The notes under the pieces: model-generated | The model's input: only the letters and a program-made list of their open reading frames with translations | Database searches by the model: none | Told to the model about the DNA's origin: nothing | Made by a program: the position numbers and the translations under genes | Assembly: GCF_020921035.1 (NCBI RefSeq) | Contig: NC_063155.1 | Coordinates: 23,429,294-23,493,293 of the forward strand | Direction of reading: 5' to 3' | Origin: Rhodamnia argentea | Lineage: Eukaryota; Streptophyta; Magnoliopsida; Myrtales; Myrtaceae | DNA: 64,000 nt | Shown here: positions 24,288-36,400 of the stretch, piece after piece | Layout: every line of letters begins with the position of its first letter | Position numbering within the stretch: the first letter of the stretch is position 1

Positions 24288-25204
24288 TTGGGAAGGCTTC
24301 TAGCCTTGGTTCAGTGGACTAGACACCGCAGATTCTGCATGCGAGTATGCGATTATTGCACTAATTAAATTTTCCTTTTCACTTTTCATTTTTCTTTCTT
24401 TCATGAGATGAGGTCTTTATTCTCCAATTGTTTTTTTTTTTGTAGAGTCCTTTGTAGAAATACTAGAATTACTATCAAATATCTTCATTTGAGAGGATTT
24501 TTGTTGGTAATCATTAGCAATTTTGCGAGATAAATAAATTATTAAAGACAGTGTATTCACGTCTCAAAGTCCGATTTCATTATTCTCGGTTATTTGTGTA
24601 ACAAGTTATCTTCTATATATAAAGACATAATTGACACTCGATCTAACACGGCTAATTCAAAGTGACTATCCACGATAGTCGATAGGGTCATTGGTAATTG
24701 ACATATCTTTCCTAATTATCTCTAACATAATCAATAATATTCTTACTAAAAAGAAACAAAAGGAAAAAAAGAACTCTTGTAGCAATTACACAACAGGGGG
24801 ACTCCCGGGCAGAAGTGATGATGCACGAGAGGTGCGCAGCATCCCAACATCGTATGCGGACATAACCTTAAAAATCTTGGAAGAGCATTTGGCTTGTACC
24901 GAAGTTCCCCGGCAAGCACGACGTGGCTGAACAGTCTTCCGACATGTGGAAGCCGGGGGGTATTTCCTGGCGGCTGGTGCGTACGGTACGTGGTACTTGT
25001 AATTATAGTATAACTCGATTAAAGAGAAATTCGATTAAAAAAAAGAGAAGAGAAAAAAGAAAAAGAGGTTTGTATTGCATGGAGATCCGAGATTGACAGT
25101 TGTTGGTGTCAGTACAATGTCTGGTTGTATTAAAAATTAGCCCAAAATTGGGACGAGGGTTATGTTTTGCACGTGACGGCGGCAAAGGCCATCAGATTCG
25201 TTAG

Positions 25205-25800
25205 CCAGTGTTGGTGCTAGGGGCGAGCAAATCAGACCGCTCGAACTGAGATCGGTCGGATCGGATCGGAACTAGTGATCCGGTTCCCGATTCTAGAGAG
25301 AGCGATCTGATTCCCGATTCTAGGGTTCGTTAGGATCGAACCGATCGAATTTTTTTTTTATATTTTGATCAAGAAAACTCCACGCGCATGGAGTTTTCTC
25401 AATCTTGCCTTTTTAGTCCCCAAACGAAATCCTCATTTCGATCTTGCCTCAACTGGTTCTTAGGCCGTTTTTGACCCGAAAGGAGATTGTTTCTGCTTAA
25501 ATTCCATGTGCATTTTAGAAATAATCTTGCAAAAAGTTCTCAGCTTTGCCTTAAAAGACCCGTTTCAGGAAATGAACTCGAATTTTTTTTATGTCTAGCC
25601 TCTATATTTGTTGGATCGGGATCATTCGGAAATGGTGCATTTTTTTTTTTGGGCATATGTCCAATTCAATGGAACCGGACCGAACCGGTGGTCCGGTTCC
25701 CGGTTCCGAAAAATTGAGAACCACGACCACCGGTCCGGTTCTCGGTTCTTGAAGGGAATCGGATTGGATCGGATTGGGAACCGATTACCCCTAGTTGCTG
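25205..25800. repeat. GGTTCC/GGATCGG dispersed repeat
   Basis: Direct and inverted runs of GGTTCC, GATCGG and CCGGTTC are present. The block ends with 'gggaaccgattacccctagt', the end phrase shared with other members of the family in this window. Confidence 0.6.
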
Positions 25801-27698
25801 CTGCTGCCCTAGACACATGTTAAATCTTGCTTGTTTTTGGCCACGTAAGCTCCCAAATTTTTTTTTTTTTTTGCATTTTACCATCACCATAAAATGCCAA
25901 TTTCACTTGGATTATTTATTCCGCCTTTTCGGATGTCGCGGAAACGGTGCGTTTTCGAAGACCACGAAGAGTCGTTCGGACGATACATTCCCAGCGGGGA
26001 AATTTGAGGGGAAGTTAAGTTGATGCTTGCGCGGGAAGTCATCTCGGGGGTCCGCTGAATTGACCGGGGACCCAAGGAAAGGAAGTGGGAAGCCCTAGGG
26101 AATGGTTCAAAGCAGTGAATTGGAGTCATGCTTGTCGTCATCTCCATCCCAGTCCTAATCAAAGCAAAAGCACTAAGCTTAATTTTAATTAACTAAGTTT
26201 AGTTAAGTGACGTCATGCTTATCGTCACAAGTTGCTGTTATCTCCTGCCGACTGATCTCCGTTGGTTGGAAGGGAAGTGGTGGACTGCCCCATAATTTTC
26301 GGATCAAACGGTTCGATTCGAATCGATCATATTCGTCGTTAATGTCCCCCCGAAACCATCGGATTCTTAATCGACGGTGAAGTTGGGGGTGACCAATCCT
26401 TGTTGATTTGCATGGAAATTTGATTTTCTAGAAAGCGATGCTCATTAACCAAATGAAATTACAATCCCGTTCCATGAGAAGAAAACGAGAAAAACGAGCC
26501 ATCGCATTAACTCCCGGAGCCATCGCATTAATTAGGGGGGTCTCACTCCCCCTAATTACGTGTGCCTTGCATGGCCTTCAGCTTTGAACATCCAACCTAA
26601 ATTTTGGCTTTTAGCTATGTCCGAAGGATTCACGCGTGCCATGACATCATCCGACCAATTTGTTGTTTTCTCGGTCGAATCATCCGACCAATTAAAACGA
26701 CACAGACAAAAGCAGAGAAATTTCCAATGCGGAAAATATATGAGGTTGACTTTTTTGACATGTATGCCAGAGCTTGCGGATTAAGCTCGACGCATCGGAT
26801 GACCCAAGCGATTGCGAACTTGCGATTCAAGGAACAAGTCAACCCCCTACCCCCTCCACCTTCCTGATTTAGTTCTGAATTGACTTGGAAGAGCAAACGA
26901 CTCCTCGGGAGTTGGAAAAAAAACTATCCGCAGGCGTGACGCGCAAGTTTAAGAAATTGTTTTTCGGGGGAAGGGGGGGAAGAAAATGATAGGAAAGAGC
27001 TCGATTAAATCGATTTTCTATTCCGAATTAATAAACAATTACATAAGACCTAGGTCTCTGCTACGAGGAAATTAGAAAGAGCAGCAAGGAGCGACCTTCC
27101 ATGGGTGGATATTCTAAGATCCTTGGGATATATAGATGAATATATTGGAATAACCACGGTTCGAGAAACTTTGTTTTTCTCGGACGGGCGTGTGTCGAAA
27201 TAGACCCTAGCCAGTTTGCTTGGAGAATTCTCTGGTTGAAGAGTGTACTTATTTAAGGGATATTACCTATGCGGGTACACGATGTAAAACATTGATATGC
27301 GTTTATCCGATCGATCGTGCCGCAGCTTCCCGTCGTCAAGATATTTGGACATGCTTGAGACATAGCGAGTTTAACATTCTCATTCCTAAAAAAAAAAATA
27401 TATTAAAAGTATCATAAAAATCTCACAGAAAAAAAAAAAGGGGACAACGTCTTGAAAATTTTGTAAATGAACAAGTCTGAAATGCGTCTATCGCATGGCG
27501 TAGAATTTATGGATAGAAATATTTACTTAAAAAATAGAAATTGTATATAATGGACCCGAGTTTAGACGGGGCAACCAAAAGAAAATTTTAATTCGCAATA
27601 ATTTGCGATAAAAAAAAAATAAATAGGGAAAAAACAACGAAAGAGAGAAATTCCTGTCCGAGAAAGATTTTTCACCCCTAGTGGCCAAATGGTCTACT

Positions 27699-27760
27699 CC
27701 ACGTGGTCGAGACCAAAAATGAAGGAAGGACTCTCTCTCTCTCTCGGCGTCCCTATAAAT
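27699..27760 (+). promoter_or_regulatory. IQM1 promoter: G-box and TATA box
   Basis: CCACGTGG (27699-27706), a perfect palindromic G-box, lies about 50 bases before TATAAAT (27754-27760). A CT-repeat stands between them. G-boxes bind bZIP and bHLH factors that act in light, ABA or jasmonate responses. Transcription would start around 27785-27795. Confidence 0.65.
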
Positions 27761-27940
27761 AGCGAGCATCGAGCGAACGAGCCGAGTAAGCTTTTTTCTG
27801 TTTCCGCTTCGAAAAAGCGTTCGAACTTTGCACGACAAGAGCCAAACGGAAAGCCCCATATTCGACTCCCTCCTTCCCTCCTCGACGACGCGAGCTCTTC
27901 TCGAGTTCTCGTCGCAGCTTCGGAACTTGTTCAATCTCAG

Positions 27941-28508
27941 GTACTCTCTCCCCCCCCTCCCCGTGCCCAGCGCATTTTGCGCTGCCATCTCGTTTCGTGG
28001 AATTTTTTCAGGCTCTCTGTTCTGTTCCCCGATTCTCCGCGCAAATGGGGTGTTGTTTGATTCTTTGCCCGTTTGGGTCTCTGTAATCCAGTGCATTCCC
28101 TTCTTCTGTGCGTTCTTGGGAACGAGTCTTTTGTTCATTGGGACGGGTTTGCGGGCTGATCGCGTCGGGTGGTTTCTGGTGGTGATTGTTTTTTGAATGG
28201 AATAGATTGAATTGGTCCAACTGCTGAGTCTCCACCTGCTTTTCGGTAGTTTTTCTGGGTTCTTGGGTTTGAAGGGCGACTGCCTTGGGATGTAGAATTT
28301 TGTTCACGCATTTGTCTGCATTGGTCATAGATCAGTGGTCAACACTGATTTCGACGACCTCTTCATCAAGGTTGCATCGGTTCATTTCTGTTAGAATGCA
28401 GTTTTATTTAGCACGGTTTAGATAGGGATGCATTCCATAGTTACCGTGTAATCTGCTCTTGTCATTCTCTTAACATTGTTTCCTGGCATTTCGGTTTGTC
28501 TCCTTCAG
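27941..28508 (+). other. 5' UTR intron of IQM1-like gene
   Basis: The donor is ctcag/gtactc at 27941 and the acceptor ctccttcag ends at 28508, 36 bases before the start codon. This 568-bp leader intron has the T-rich composition expected of a plant leader intron. Confidence 0.65.
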
Positions 28509-28544
28509 AAAGAAATTTGGACCACCTGCTGTGTATCTCGTCGT

Positions 28545-31299
28545 ATGGGAATTTCCTTTACCTGCCCATTGGCGGACTTTGCCGACGTGGAAAATGGTGT
28601 CCAGTCCATTATCTTCAAATCCATAGCATTTGGAGACGATGAAGTCAAGACTCCGGCTCGTTCCATCAGTTTCAATATTCAACGTTCAGGGCCGACGATA
28701 GCTAAGCCATTAGGCCCTGGGGTGATGGCACTCGAGCGTGCCGTTCGCTTGGAAGAGTGGGATTCGGAGACGGTAATTTCAATCGAGTCTCGTACTCCGA
28801 TATCGAATGAAGAGAAGCAAGTGCCCGCCATGTCAGTTGGCCCAAAATCTGATGGTGGGAACGATCAGATCCCGAGGTCTGTTGGGATGGCTCAGGGATG
28901 GTCTGTTTTGGACCCAAACAATCCGAAACATGAGGCAGCTGTGAAATTACAGAAAGTTTACAAAAGCTTCCGCACTAGAAGGAAGCTGGCAGACTGCGCG
29001 GTACTCGTTAAGCAGAGCTGGTAAGCATCCTAAATGCTGATGGTGATCCATTATAAGTCTATGGTGCGAATGTAATTTGGTACTCATACTGCTGTTTATG
29101 GAACTTACAGGTGGAAGCTTTTGGATTTTGCTGAGCTCAAGCATAGCTCTATATCATTCTTCGATGACGGGAAACACGAGACTGCCATTTCACGTTGGTC
29201 GAGAGCAAGAACTAGAGCTGCCAAGGTACATCTATGAGCTCCAACCGAATGATATGTGTTTGTTTGCCTTTCCTGGATGTGCGACTAAGCTATTTCATAT
29301 TGCAGGTTGGGAAAGGTTTGTCGAAGAACGATAAGGCTCAGAAACTTGCATTACAGCACTGGCTTGAAGCAGTAAGTTCTCCATGACAAGAAATTGTAAC
29401 TAGTAACTACACGTCTTTGTCAGTTTGACTTATCCCCATAACTATTCTACAGATTGATCCACGTCATCGTTATGGGCATAATCTTCACTTCTATTATGGC
29501 AAATGGCTTCATAGTCAGAGCAGAGAACCCTTCTTTTACTGGTAATGGACTAGATCTGACCACGCGACACTTTTACCTCGTTGATATCATAAGAACTAAT
29601 CTCTGACAGAAGGAGACTTGTTCAACTTGCGTTGCAGGTTGGATATAGGAGAAGGCAAAGAAGTAAATCTCGAGAAATGCCCCAGACCAAAGCTTCAACA
29701 GCAATGTATCAAGTACCTTGGCCCGGTTGGCTTCCAAATCCACTCGTGATTGTCCTTTGCTATTGTTGTGTATGTTAATTTCTTGCTTACAGTTTTCTTG
29801 TTCCTGACAGATGGAAAGGAAGGCCTATGAAGTTGTCATCGAAGATGGGAAGCTCTTTTACAAGCAGAGTGGCGAGCCGATCCACACCGCCGGTGAACCC
29901 AAGGATGGGAAGTGGATTTTCGTCCTGAGCACATCGAGAGTAATGTATGTCGGTAAAAAGAAGAAAGGTTCGTTCCAGCATTCCAGTTTCTTGGCTGGAG
30001 GGGCCGCAGCAGCTGCAGGGAGACTAGTTGTCGAACACGGTGTACTAAAGGTAATTTTTCGGGCTAAGAGATAGCAATATGTTCTTGGATTGGCGATTAG
30101 TCATCTCAGCGTCATTTAACAACGGTCGTTCTCTGTTTGTTTGCAGGCAGTTTGGCCTCACAGTGGCCATTATCGGCCCACCAAGGAAAATTTCGAGGAT
30201 TTCGTCTCCTTTCTCCAGGAGAACGACGTGGACCTCTCTGATGTAAAGGTAAGATAGATAGAGATGGGTTCTTGGCTATGCCTTGTGTCTTTTTGTTTGA
30301 TAAATGAAAATTCACTCGCACACACTTAGAAACATGAGTTAGCACTCATATTGATAGATCATGCGAGGAGGTATCTCCCTTGTTCCCGCATGCCAATCCT
30401 CGTTTAGGCAAGGTTCCACCTTAGACCTTTAGGATGATGCCAAGGGGCTTTATAGTTCGGTTATGTTCTCGTATACTTCACAACAAGCAAATAGCTGACT
30501 CATTGTTGTATTCACATTTCAGTTGAGTCCAGTGGATGAGGAAGACACGACGCCTAACAGGAGAAGCAGTTTTTACCTACGAAGCAACCCATCGGAAGAG
30601 GATTTAATGCAAAAGGCGGATGTCTCAGAGATTGATGCTTCGACCTTGACCGAAGTAGAAACAGATCCACTGCACAAAGAGAGTGGTGAATCTTCAGAAC
30701 TGGAGTTGCGTAAGCCAAGGCACCTACAAAGCTTCGCTAGGAAATTGACCAGCCTCGAAGTACCAAAAGGGCGTCAGTCATTCGAAGACCTAGAGAGTGA
30801 GAATGTAGACGGTTATGAAACAACAGAAGAGCCCTTTGATTCTGAACCCATTTCCATTGTTCCGAAACCTAACTCGTTTGACAAACTCGGAGAGAGGGGA
30901 GTCGAAACTACACCCGAAGAATCGATTGTCCAAAGGGTTAACTCTCATAAAGAATCAAAGTCGTCTCGGCAAGTAAAGCAATTGTCTTTCAAATGGACGA
31001 CAGGAGCAGGGCCCCGCATCGGTTACATGAGGGACTATCCCCTGGCGCTGCAGGCTCGAGCTCTAGAACATGTGAACTTGTCTCCAAGGTGTGCAGGATT
31101 TTCAAGGTCATATTTCTCTCCGCAAAGCGCTAGTGCAGGTACACCGAATAAATTGAGGTGGCCTTCTCTAGTGCCAGGACTAAACTCAGGCTCATCGGAA
31201 CACGACAGTGCTTCTTTTCCTAACATCGGTGTTCTAGATTCTGCAGTGAAGTCCTCACCTCTGAAAAGGAAAGCATCAGCCCTGTCCCCTGGGGCCTAA
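28545..31299 (+). CDS. IQM1: IQ-motif calmodulin-binding protein, IQM1-like
   Basis: IQM proteins are plant-specific binders of calmodulin; Arabidopsis IQM1 acts in stomatal movement and jasmonate/catalase-linked stress responses. Exons are 28545-29020, 29111-29225, 29306-29371, 29453-29541, 29638-29725, 29811-30050, 30147-30248 and 30523-31299. They join in phase to 650 residues. The IQ motif lies at about 131-149 ([19 protein letters not shown]). It is followed by the strongly conserved IQM core ([85 protein letters not shown]). A variable, charged tail contains the terminal block [18 protein letters not shown]. The start is set by the family N-terminus MGISFTCP; an upstream in-frame ATG at 28476 lies within the leader intron. 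The donor after 29725 (ccg/gttggc) is weak but gives the conserved join. No damage is seen. Confidence 0.93.
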
Positions 31300-32480
31300 G
31301 TAGAGGAATTTTTTTATCGACTTTATTCTTTTTTGTGTCAATAGATAATCGATTCTTGATACTTACTTGAAGAAGAGAAATTACAGCAAAGAAACTAGGA
31401 GGGAAGACTAGAACTTAGAGGAATTCCTTCTCATTTTTTTATTGAGAACAAATCTTTTCGAGTTCATCTTTGCACATAAGATGTACATTGTAGAACCCAG
31501 AGGTTTTTTGGCCCTCACCAAATGCAAATCAATTTTTGTCTCTAAGTTTGGATGAATACTTTGTTTTTCTGCAAGTTTGCCGCTTCAAATACTTTACATC
31601 AGCAGTCCAGTTTGTCCACAATTGAAATCCTGATTATTACTGTTGCTGCTGTTGCTGTTGTGGTTGTCGTCGGCGGCGGCCATCTCCTGAAGCATGAAAT
31701 TAAACATAAAATTAGCCAGTCAAGTTCATCTAACTTTGCTTCTTGTTATTATCGTCGACGACATTGTTAATCATGGAAGCATGAGCGTGAACTTTAGAGG
31801 GCCAAATGTACCTCTTCCGTATAGGCTGCTGACTCAACTCATTTGTCCTTGAAAAGGTTCAACCGCTCTCCCATGGTGCGTGAGAAGTCACCTTGTAACT
31901 GGGAAGTCTTCTTCAATGTCTTCGAAAACTCGATGAACTCTAACAAAACTAATGATTCGTCTGTGTACTGGTCCAAAGTTTGCTTGATATCTGATTTTGC
32001 AACTTCAGTTGGACAATTTGAAGCACAACAATCATGCTGTTACGAGGACCAAAACCATCCTTAGAAATGTCAGAGAAGTTCCTCCAGAGATTCGACTTCC
32101 TCGTTCATTCAGCAACAGCAGCACACCCCTAAACTCACTGGTGATCTAATCTAAGAAAACTAAAAGTTCAGACAGTAGCTTCCATGCTGAGCTCCTATCA
32201 AAAGAATCAGCGCTACCAAAAGATCAAACAAGGCAGGTGAGAAATCACTGTACGCATAAATTACGTTGTAACACAGAATTAAACGGTTGTTGCTTCTCCA
32301 ATTTGATGAAAGTTATACTTACCAGAATAACCAGTTACTCATCCGTATCAGACCTAAATGGTCCCACAAGTTTGCGAGTCCATGGCAGAATCATCCAATA
32401 GAAATGCCAACAAGTGAAAAGAGGATGTTCATGAATAACGCAGGACGTAATGTTTAAAATTCCTCAACTGAAGCAACACG
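31300..32480. other. IQM1 3' UTR and unassigned sequence
   Basis: The first 200-250 bases are probably the IQM1 3' UTR. A Gln/Asn/Ser-type triplet-rich stretch lies at about 31635-31685 (GTTGCTGCT). A minus-strand open frame at 31839-32038 is reported separately. Nothing else is recognisable. Confidence 0.45.
31839..32038 (-). other. Unrecognised minus-strand coding-like frame
   Basis: About 66 codons are open on the minus strand without an internal ATG start. The predicted peptide contains SDIKQTLDQYTDESLVLLEF and ends GERLNLFKDK before a TGA at 31839-31841. Its composition suggests a short helical, perhaps coiled-coil segment, and a splice acceptor-like AG lies inside the left part of the frame. 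I do not recognise the family. It lies just downstream, on the same strand, of the hAT remnant, so it could be the last exon of a disrupted host gene or chance. Confidence 0.3.
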
Positions 32481-32484
32481 GTTG

Positions 32485-33206
32485 AAGTATATTACCTCTA
32501 AACTGAGCCAACAACTGATCTTGTGCACACACCAGCGCCTTAACATAATCAGGATGAAGTCTACTTTGATGAGGACTAGTCAGGTGATCGCTTGCGCTAA
32601 ATGGAGATTCCGAAGCAGCATTTGAGACCAGAATAGCCAAAATATCTTTAACAATCCGCTATAAGGTAGGATATTATGCCCATTTGATTCCCGCGAAGAA
32701 GGGATGTTAAGTCCGAACTCCTAGGCAACGGGTCTTCCTCCAAGTAGTAATCCAACTCCGACTTCACGTCTACTTTTTCTTTGCTTTCTCTTAGAAATAA
32801 ACATGTCGAAATCACAGAGGCTATCCCCCTTCCCTGTGCTCATCTCCTTGGCCTGAAGAGATGCGGATGCCCGGTTTGTATGTACTGGATGGGCGGTTTG
32901 TATGTACCCAAACTTTGATATGATTGGTATTCTTAAAAGGTCGCGATAAACTCGACAAATTCTCTTGATTTTGCTGCGAGCCTCTTCTCCATACAGCCTA
33001 GGAAAATGATAGCAGATGATACCCTGGATCCAGGACTGCTGCCTCTCTGATAAGATCGTGAACGACAGGACGGTACTCATCAGCTTCTTCAACATTTCTG
33101 GCCTTCCCCATCTCCTCTGTGACCATTTTGTCAAAGCTAATTTCACTTCGCAGAATTTTGGGAGATGCAAAATTTGGTGTGGGATGTTTTGTGCCTGATA
33201 AGCCAA
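32485..33206 (-). pseudogene. hAT transposase remnant, C-terminal half
   Basis: Read on the minus strand, all three frames together give the plant hAT (RICESLEEPER-type) transposase order. First come EVKLALTKWS, EAAVLDPGYHLLSF and FPRLYGEEARSKIKRICRVY, then DSLCDFDMFI. After that come VKSELDYYLEEDPLPRSSD, RIVKDILAILVSNAASESPF and HLTSPHQSRLHPDYVKALVC, the C-terminal dimerisation domain. The frame changes several times and there are in-frame stops (for example between the WW-like region and YPTL), so it cannot make a transposase. The N-terminal half lies 6.4 kb away on the same strand (39596-40020) and the catalytic middle is missing. I am confident about the family. Confidence 0.85.
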
Positions 33207-33488
33207 TGACTTCTCATTGAAATTTCTCTTTTCTGTCTATGAGTGTGCATGGGGAATAGCTTTTCTTCCATTATTGAGTTATTCAGATATCGGCATGCCA
33301 TAGAAATCCACTAAAGTGCAAAAGTCAGTTCTAGTTTCCACAGAAATGCAACTGGAATACAGTGAAGTTGTCTGAATTATGTTTGTCATAAAAGTTTTCC
33401 GACAATCTCTTTGTTTTTGGATCCTCACATCTGTATATGTTAATTTGTTTCGGTTTCGCGATCTTGATTAGCTTTCATATATGCTCAG

Positions 33489-36400
33489 GGACATTGAGAC
33501 TGGTCGGCTGGAGGCCATGGTTAATTTTGTGACGTCATCTTGTCAGCCCGAGTTGCTGAAACCCTTAGTAGAGAAAATTTCATCTTTCCCTGAAGTGGTT
33601 TGTCAGGCAACTCTTCTATGCTAATTTAATGAAAACATTTCATGGTTCTTTCATTAGGTTGAGCAGAGGAACTTTCCAACGTTAGGTGAACTATGTTTAG
33701 AGTATCCAGTTTGCTAAAAACCTTGGCCAACACACTGGATAAACTTCTCCTTTAAAGAATCTCCATTGTGATAATTATCTAAAAAAAAGAACCCGACCAA
33801 TCCGAGACTGTCCTTTTCGGGGTTAGAATGTTTATGGTTACTGTTGACACCTAAATTTTGGATTCTTATTTATGGCATAAAAATTAGGGACTAACATTAG
33901 TCCTTAGCAAAAATATCAAAATCATTTTCATATAGTTATTACTTAGACTAATTTATTTTAGCACGCACTTACATTTGCATTTGAGTCGGATCGACATCGG
34001 ATGAAATTAATTTAGTTTGTATTAAGCTCGCAAGAATGTGAAAATCAATCAAGTTGATATCCTCCATGTGGTGAAATATCGCGAAGGATTGCACAACGGA
34101 ATGGGATCTTTGGGGCGTGGAATTTTTGAAAAAATGATGATAATGAATGTGGGCGTAATAAGAAAAGAAGAGAAGCATTTCTCGAAGAGAGAGAAAAACG
34201 GAACACGAAGCTTCTGTTAGACTCACACTCTCTCCACTAACGAATTGGAAAAAATCTGAAACTGTGGAGTATCAAAAGTGATCTGGGCAATCCACGAAAT
34301 CATTCTAGGCGCGGTTGAACACTACTTTTGTGGCAAGAAAATCTCGAGCAAAAAGAGTCAGTTGTTTATAGAAGGTTGCCGAATCCCTACGATGAAGGGA
34401 TTTCGCGGGCACTTAAATGGTTGTGGGGATTTTTCTTGGGTCTATAAAAAGGGACCATCAATAAACTGTCAGGGGGAGGATGAGTGTGCAGAAAAGTCAA
34501 AAAAGGGGAGAGCTTCGTTGAAAAAGGGGAATGCAGAAAAGTTGAGGGAGCTTCACAGTACTATAGTGTAGAAAAGTTGGGGGGAGTTTTGGTGTAAGTG
34601 AGGTTGCTCGGAGAAAAGAAAAAAAAAACGAGAGATTGAGTGAGAAAGAGGATGAGATCAGCCATGAAAAGTCTCGCCTAGGCGTCTGATGATTGCTCCC
34701 TTTATCATCTTCACCATGTCTTTTACATGAGCGAGAGAGAGAAGGGTGAGGGAGAGGCTTCGTCCATTGAAAAGAGATTAGAGAGTGCAGAGAGAGGGAG
34801 CCTTCGGATTCCTCGTGAGATAAAAGAGACGGGCTAGAGAAAAAAAAAAAAGAAAAAGAAGAGAGAATAGGTCTGATTTAACTCCCAAGCACTCAAGACC
34901 AACGCATCTGTCCTGCAACGTTGGCCTTACTCCAGATTGCCATGACGTCCACAACCTGATCCGGAGCCATTATCATCCTTGACCTTCGGTGATAGCATCC
35001 AGAGCTATTGTAGCCCATACGTGGTGACATTGAGGAACGAGAGCTATTGTTCTCTCATCGTCGCCTTACCCAAGGAATCTCCCGTCCGAGCCAAGTTCAT
35101 CCGTGCGAGAGTCATTCCCCCGAGCTAACGGCAAATTCGAAGTATCATCGGCGAATCGAGTGCAAAAATCAAATTCCGAAAGTGAATTTTCGAATTTAGG
35201 TATATCTCCTGATTTGATATTCCGAAGATTATGTTGCTCGTTTTTGCTTGATTTAGTGCTTCGATTGCATGTTATTTGAATGATGTCATATTTTGCACTA
35301 TCAAATATGTTATCCAGTTGAAGCATCTAAAATTGGCAGCATATCTTTAATTCGGAAATTTGTGTGCTTGAAAATGTGAGGATTGCATATCTCGAAGGTT
35401 GTTTTGCGAGATTCAATATTCGGTTGCCTTGATTGGAAGATTTGCACGTTAAATTTTAAAACCGAGAATTCTGAATAAATCTTATGATTTGATTGAGATA
35501 TTCTTTTGAAATCTTGCTGATAATCTGGTTAATTCGAAAAAAAAAAATCTTTTGAATATATCCAAGATACTCAAGATATCAAAAAAAAAAAAAAAAAAAA
35601 TCTTTCAAAATGTGATCGATTAGGAAAATCTCCTAATCCGCAACTTGACACACGAGCAAGGATTTGAATTCAACCGTTAACCGTAAGATTACGGATTAAA
35701 GATTGGATTCGGATATTCGCGAAATGTTTTCAAAAATTGGTTGAGATATCCACTTTCTTGATTGATTTGATCGGCATAATATCTTTAGAATGAATATGCT
35801 CTTGCGTGATATTTAAAATTCTAAAAGATATATTGCATTGCATTTTAGATAAAAATTGCATTAAAATCATGTAGATATTTGCACGTTAATTTAATTTTAG
35901 AATAGGTTAATATAGATTCGCATTCTAGGATAGAACATGCATATTTGCATTGATTTTCATGTCTAAAATAATTCATCTTTAATATATTGGGGGATTAGGC
36001 AAACCCGAACCTTAAAACATGAAAGATAATTATCTTTAGGCATATTTTTTATTTAGGGTCATTCATTAATCCGAAAATATAGAAAAATAAAACAAGCTCG
36101 CCATGTCATTTGCATGCTAGGTTTAGATCATATAGAATTTGCATGTTTAGGTCTTCAATTAATTCGTAAGTCATGCAGCCATTTTAATTAGACCGTAACA
36201 TCATTTGTACATTAGTTTCATTTAATTGCATGTCATCTAGGTTAGTTAATCAAATTAATTTCATATGCATGCTTAGGATTTCCTTGCATTTAATTTAATT
36301 CATTTGCATCTTAGGTTAAATTCATACATTGCATATAGGTTAGTCTTTATCCCATTAAAAAGAAAAAATTCAAAAGTGAGAACAATTTGTCTTGGCGTAT

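Larger units (their letters stand above)
23884..28544. other. Intergenic and IQM1 upstream region
   Basis: No protein gene is seen before the IQM1-like start. It contains a plant USE/TATA pair (24246-24287), a GGTTCC/GGATCGG repeat block (about 25205-25800), short A- or T-runs, and from about 27690 the IQM1 promoter and 5' UTR. The 203-residue open frame on the minus strand over 27527-28138 is antisense to the UTR and has no family motif. Confidence 0.5.

Noticed and set aside
24305..24373. U6 or U3 snRNA gene behind the USE/TATA pair
   Set aside because: The sequence shows neither the conserved U6 5' end nor U3 boxes, so only the promoter motif is reported.
27527..28138. 203-residue minus-strand open frame
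   Set aside because: It is antisense to the IQM1 promoter, 5' UTR and leader intron, has no family motif and contains simple repeats.
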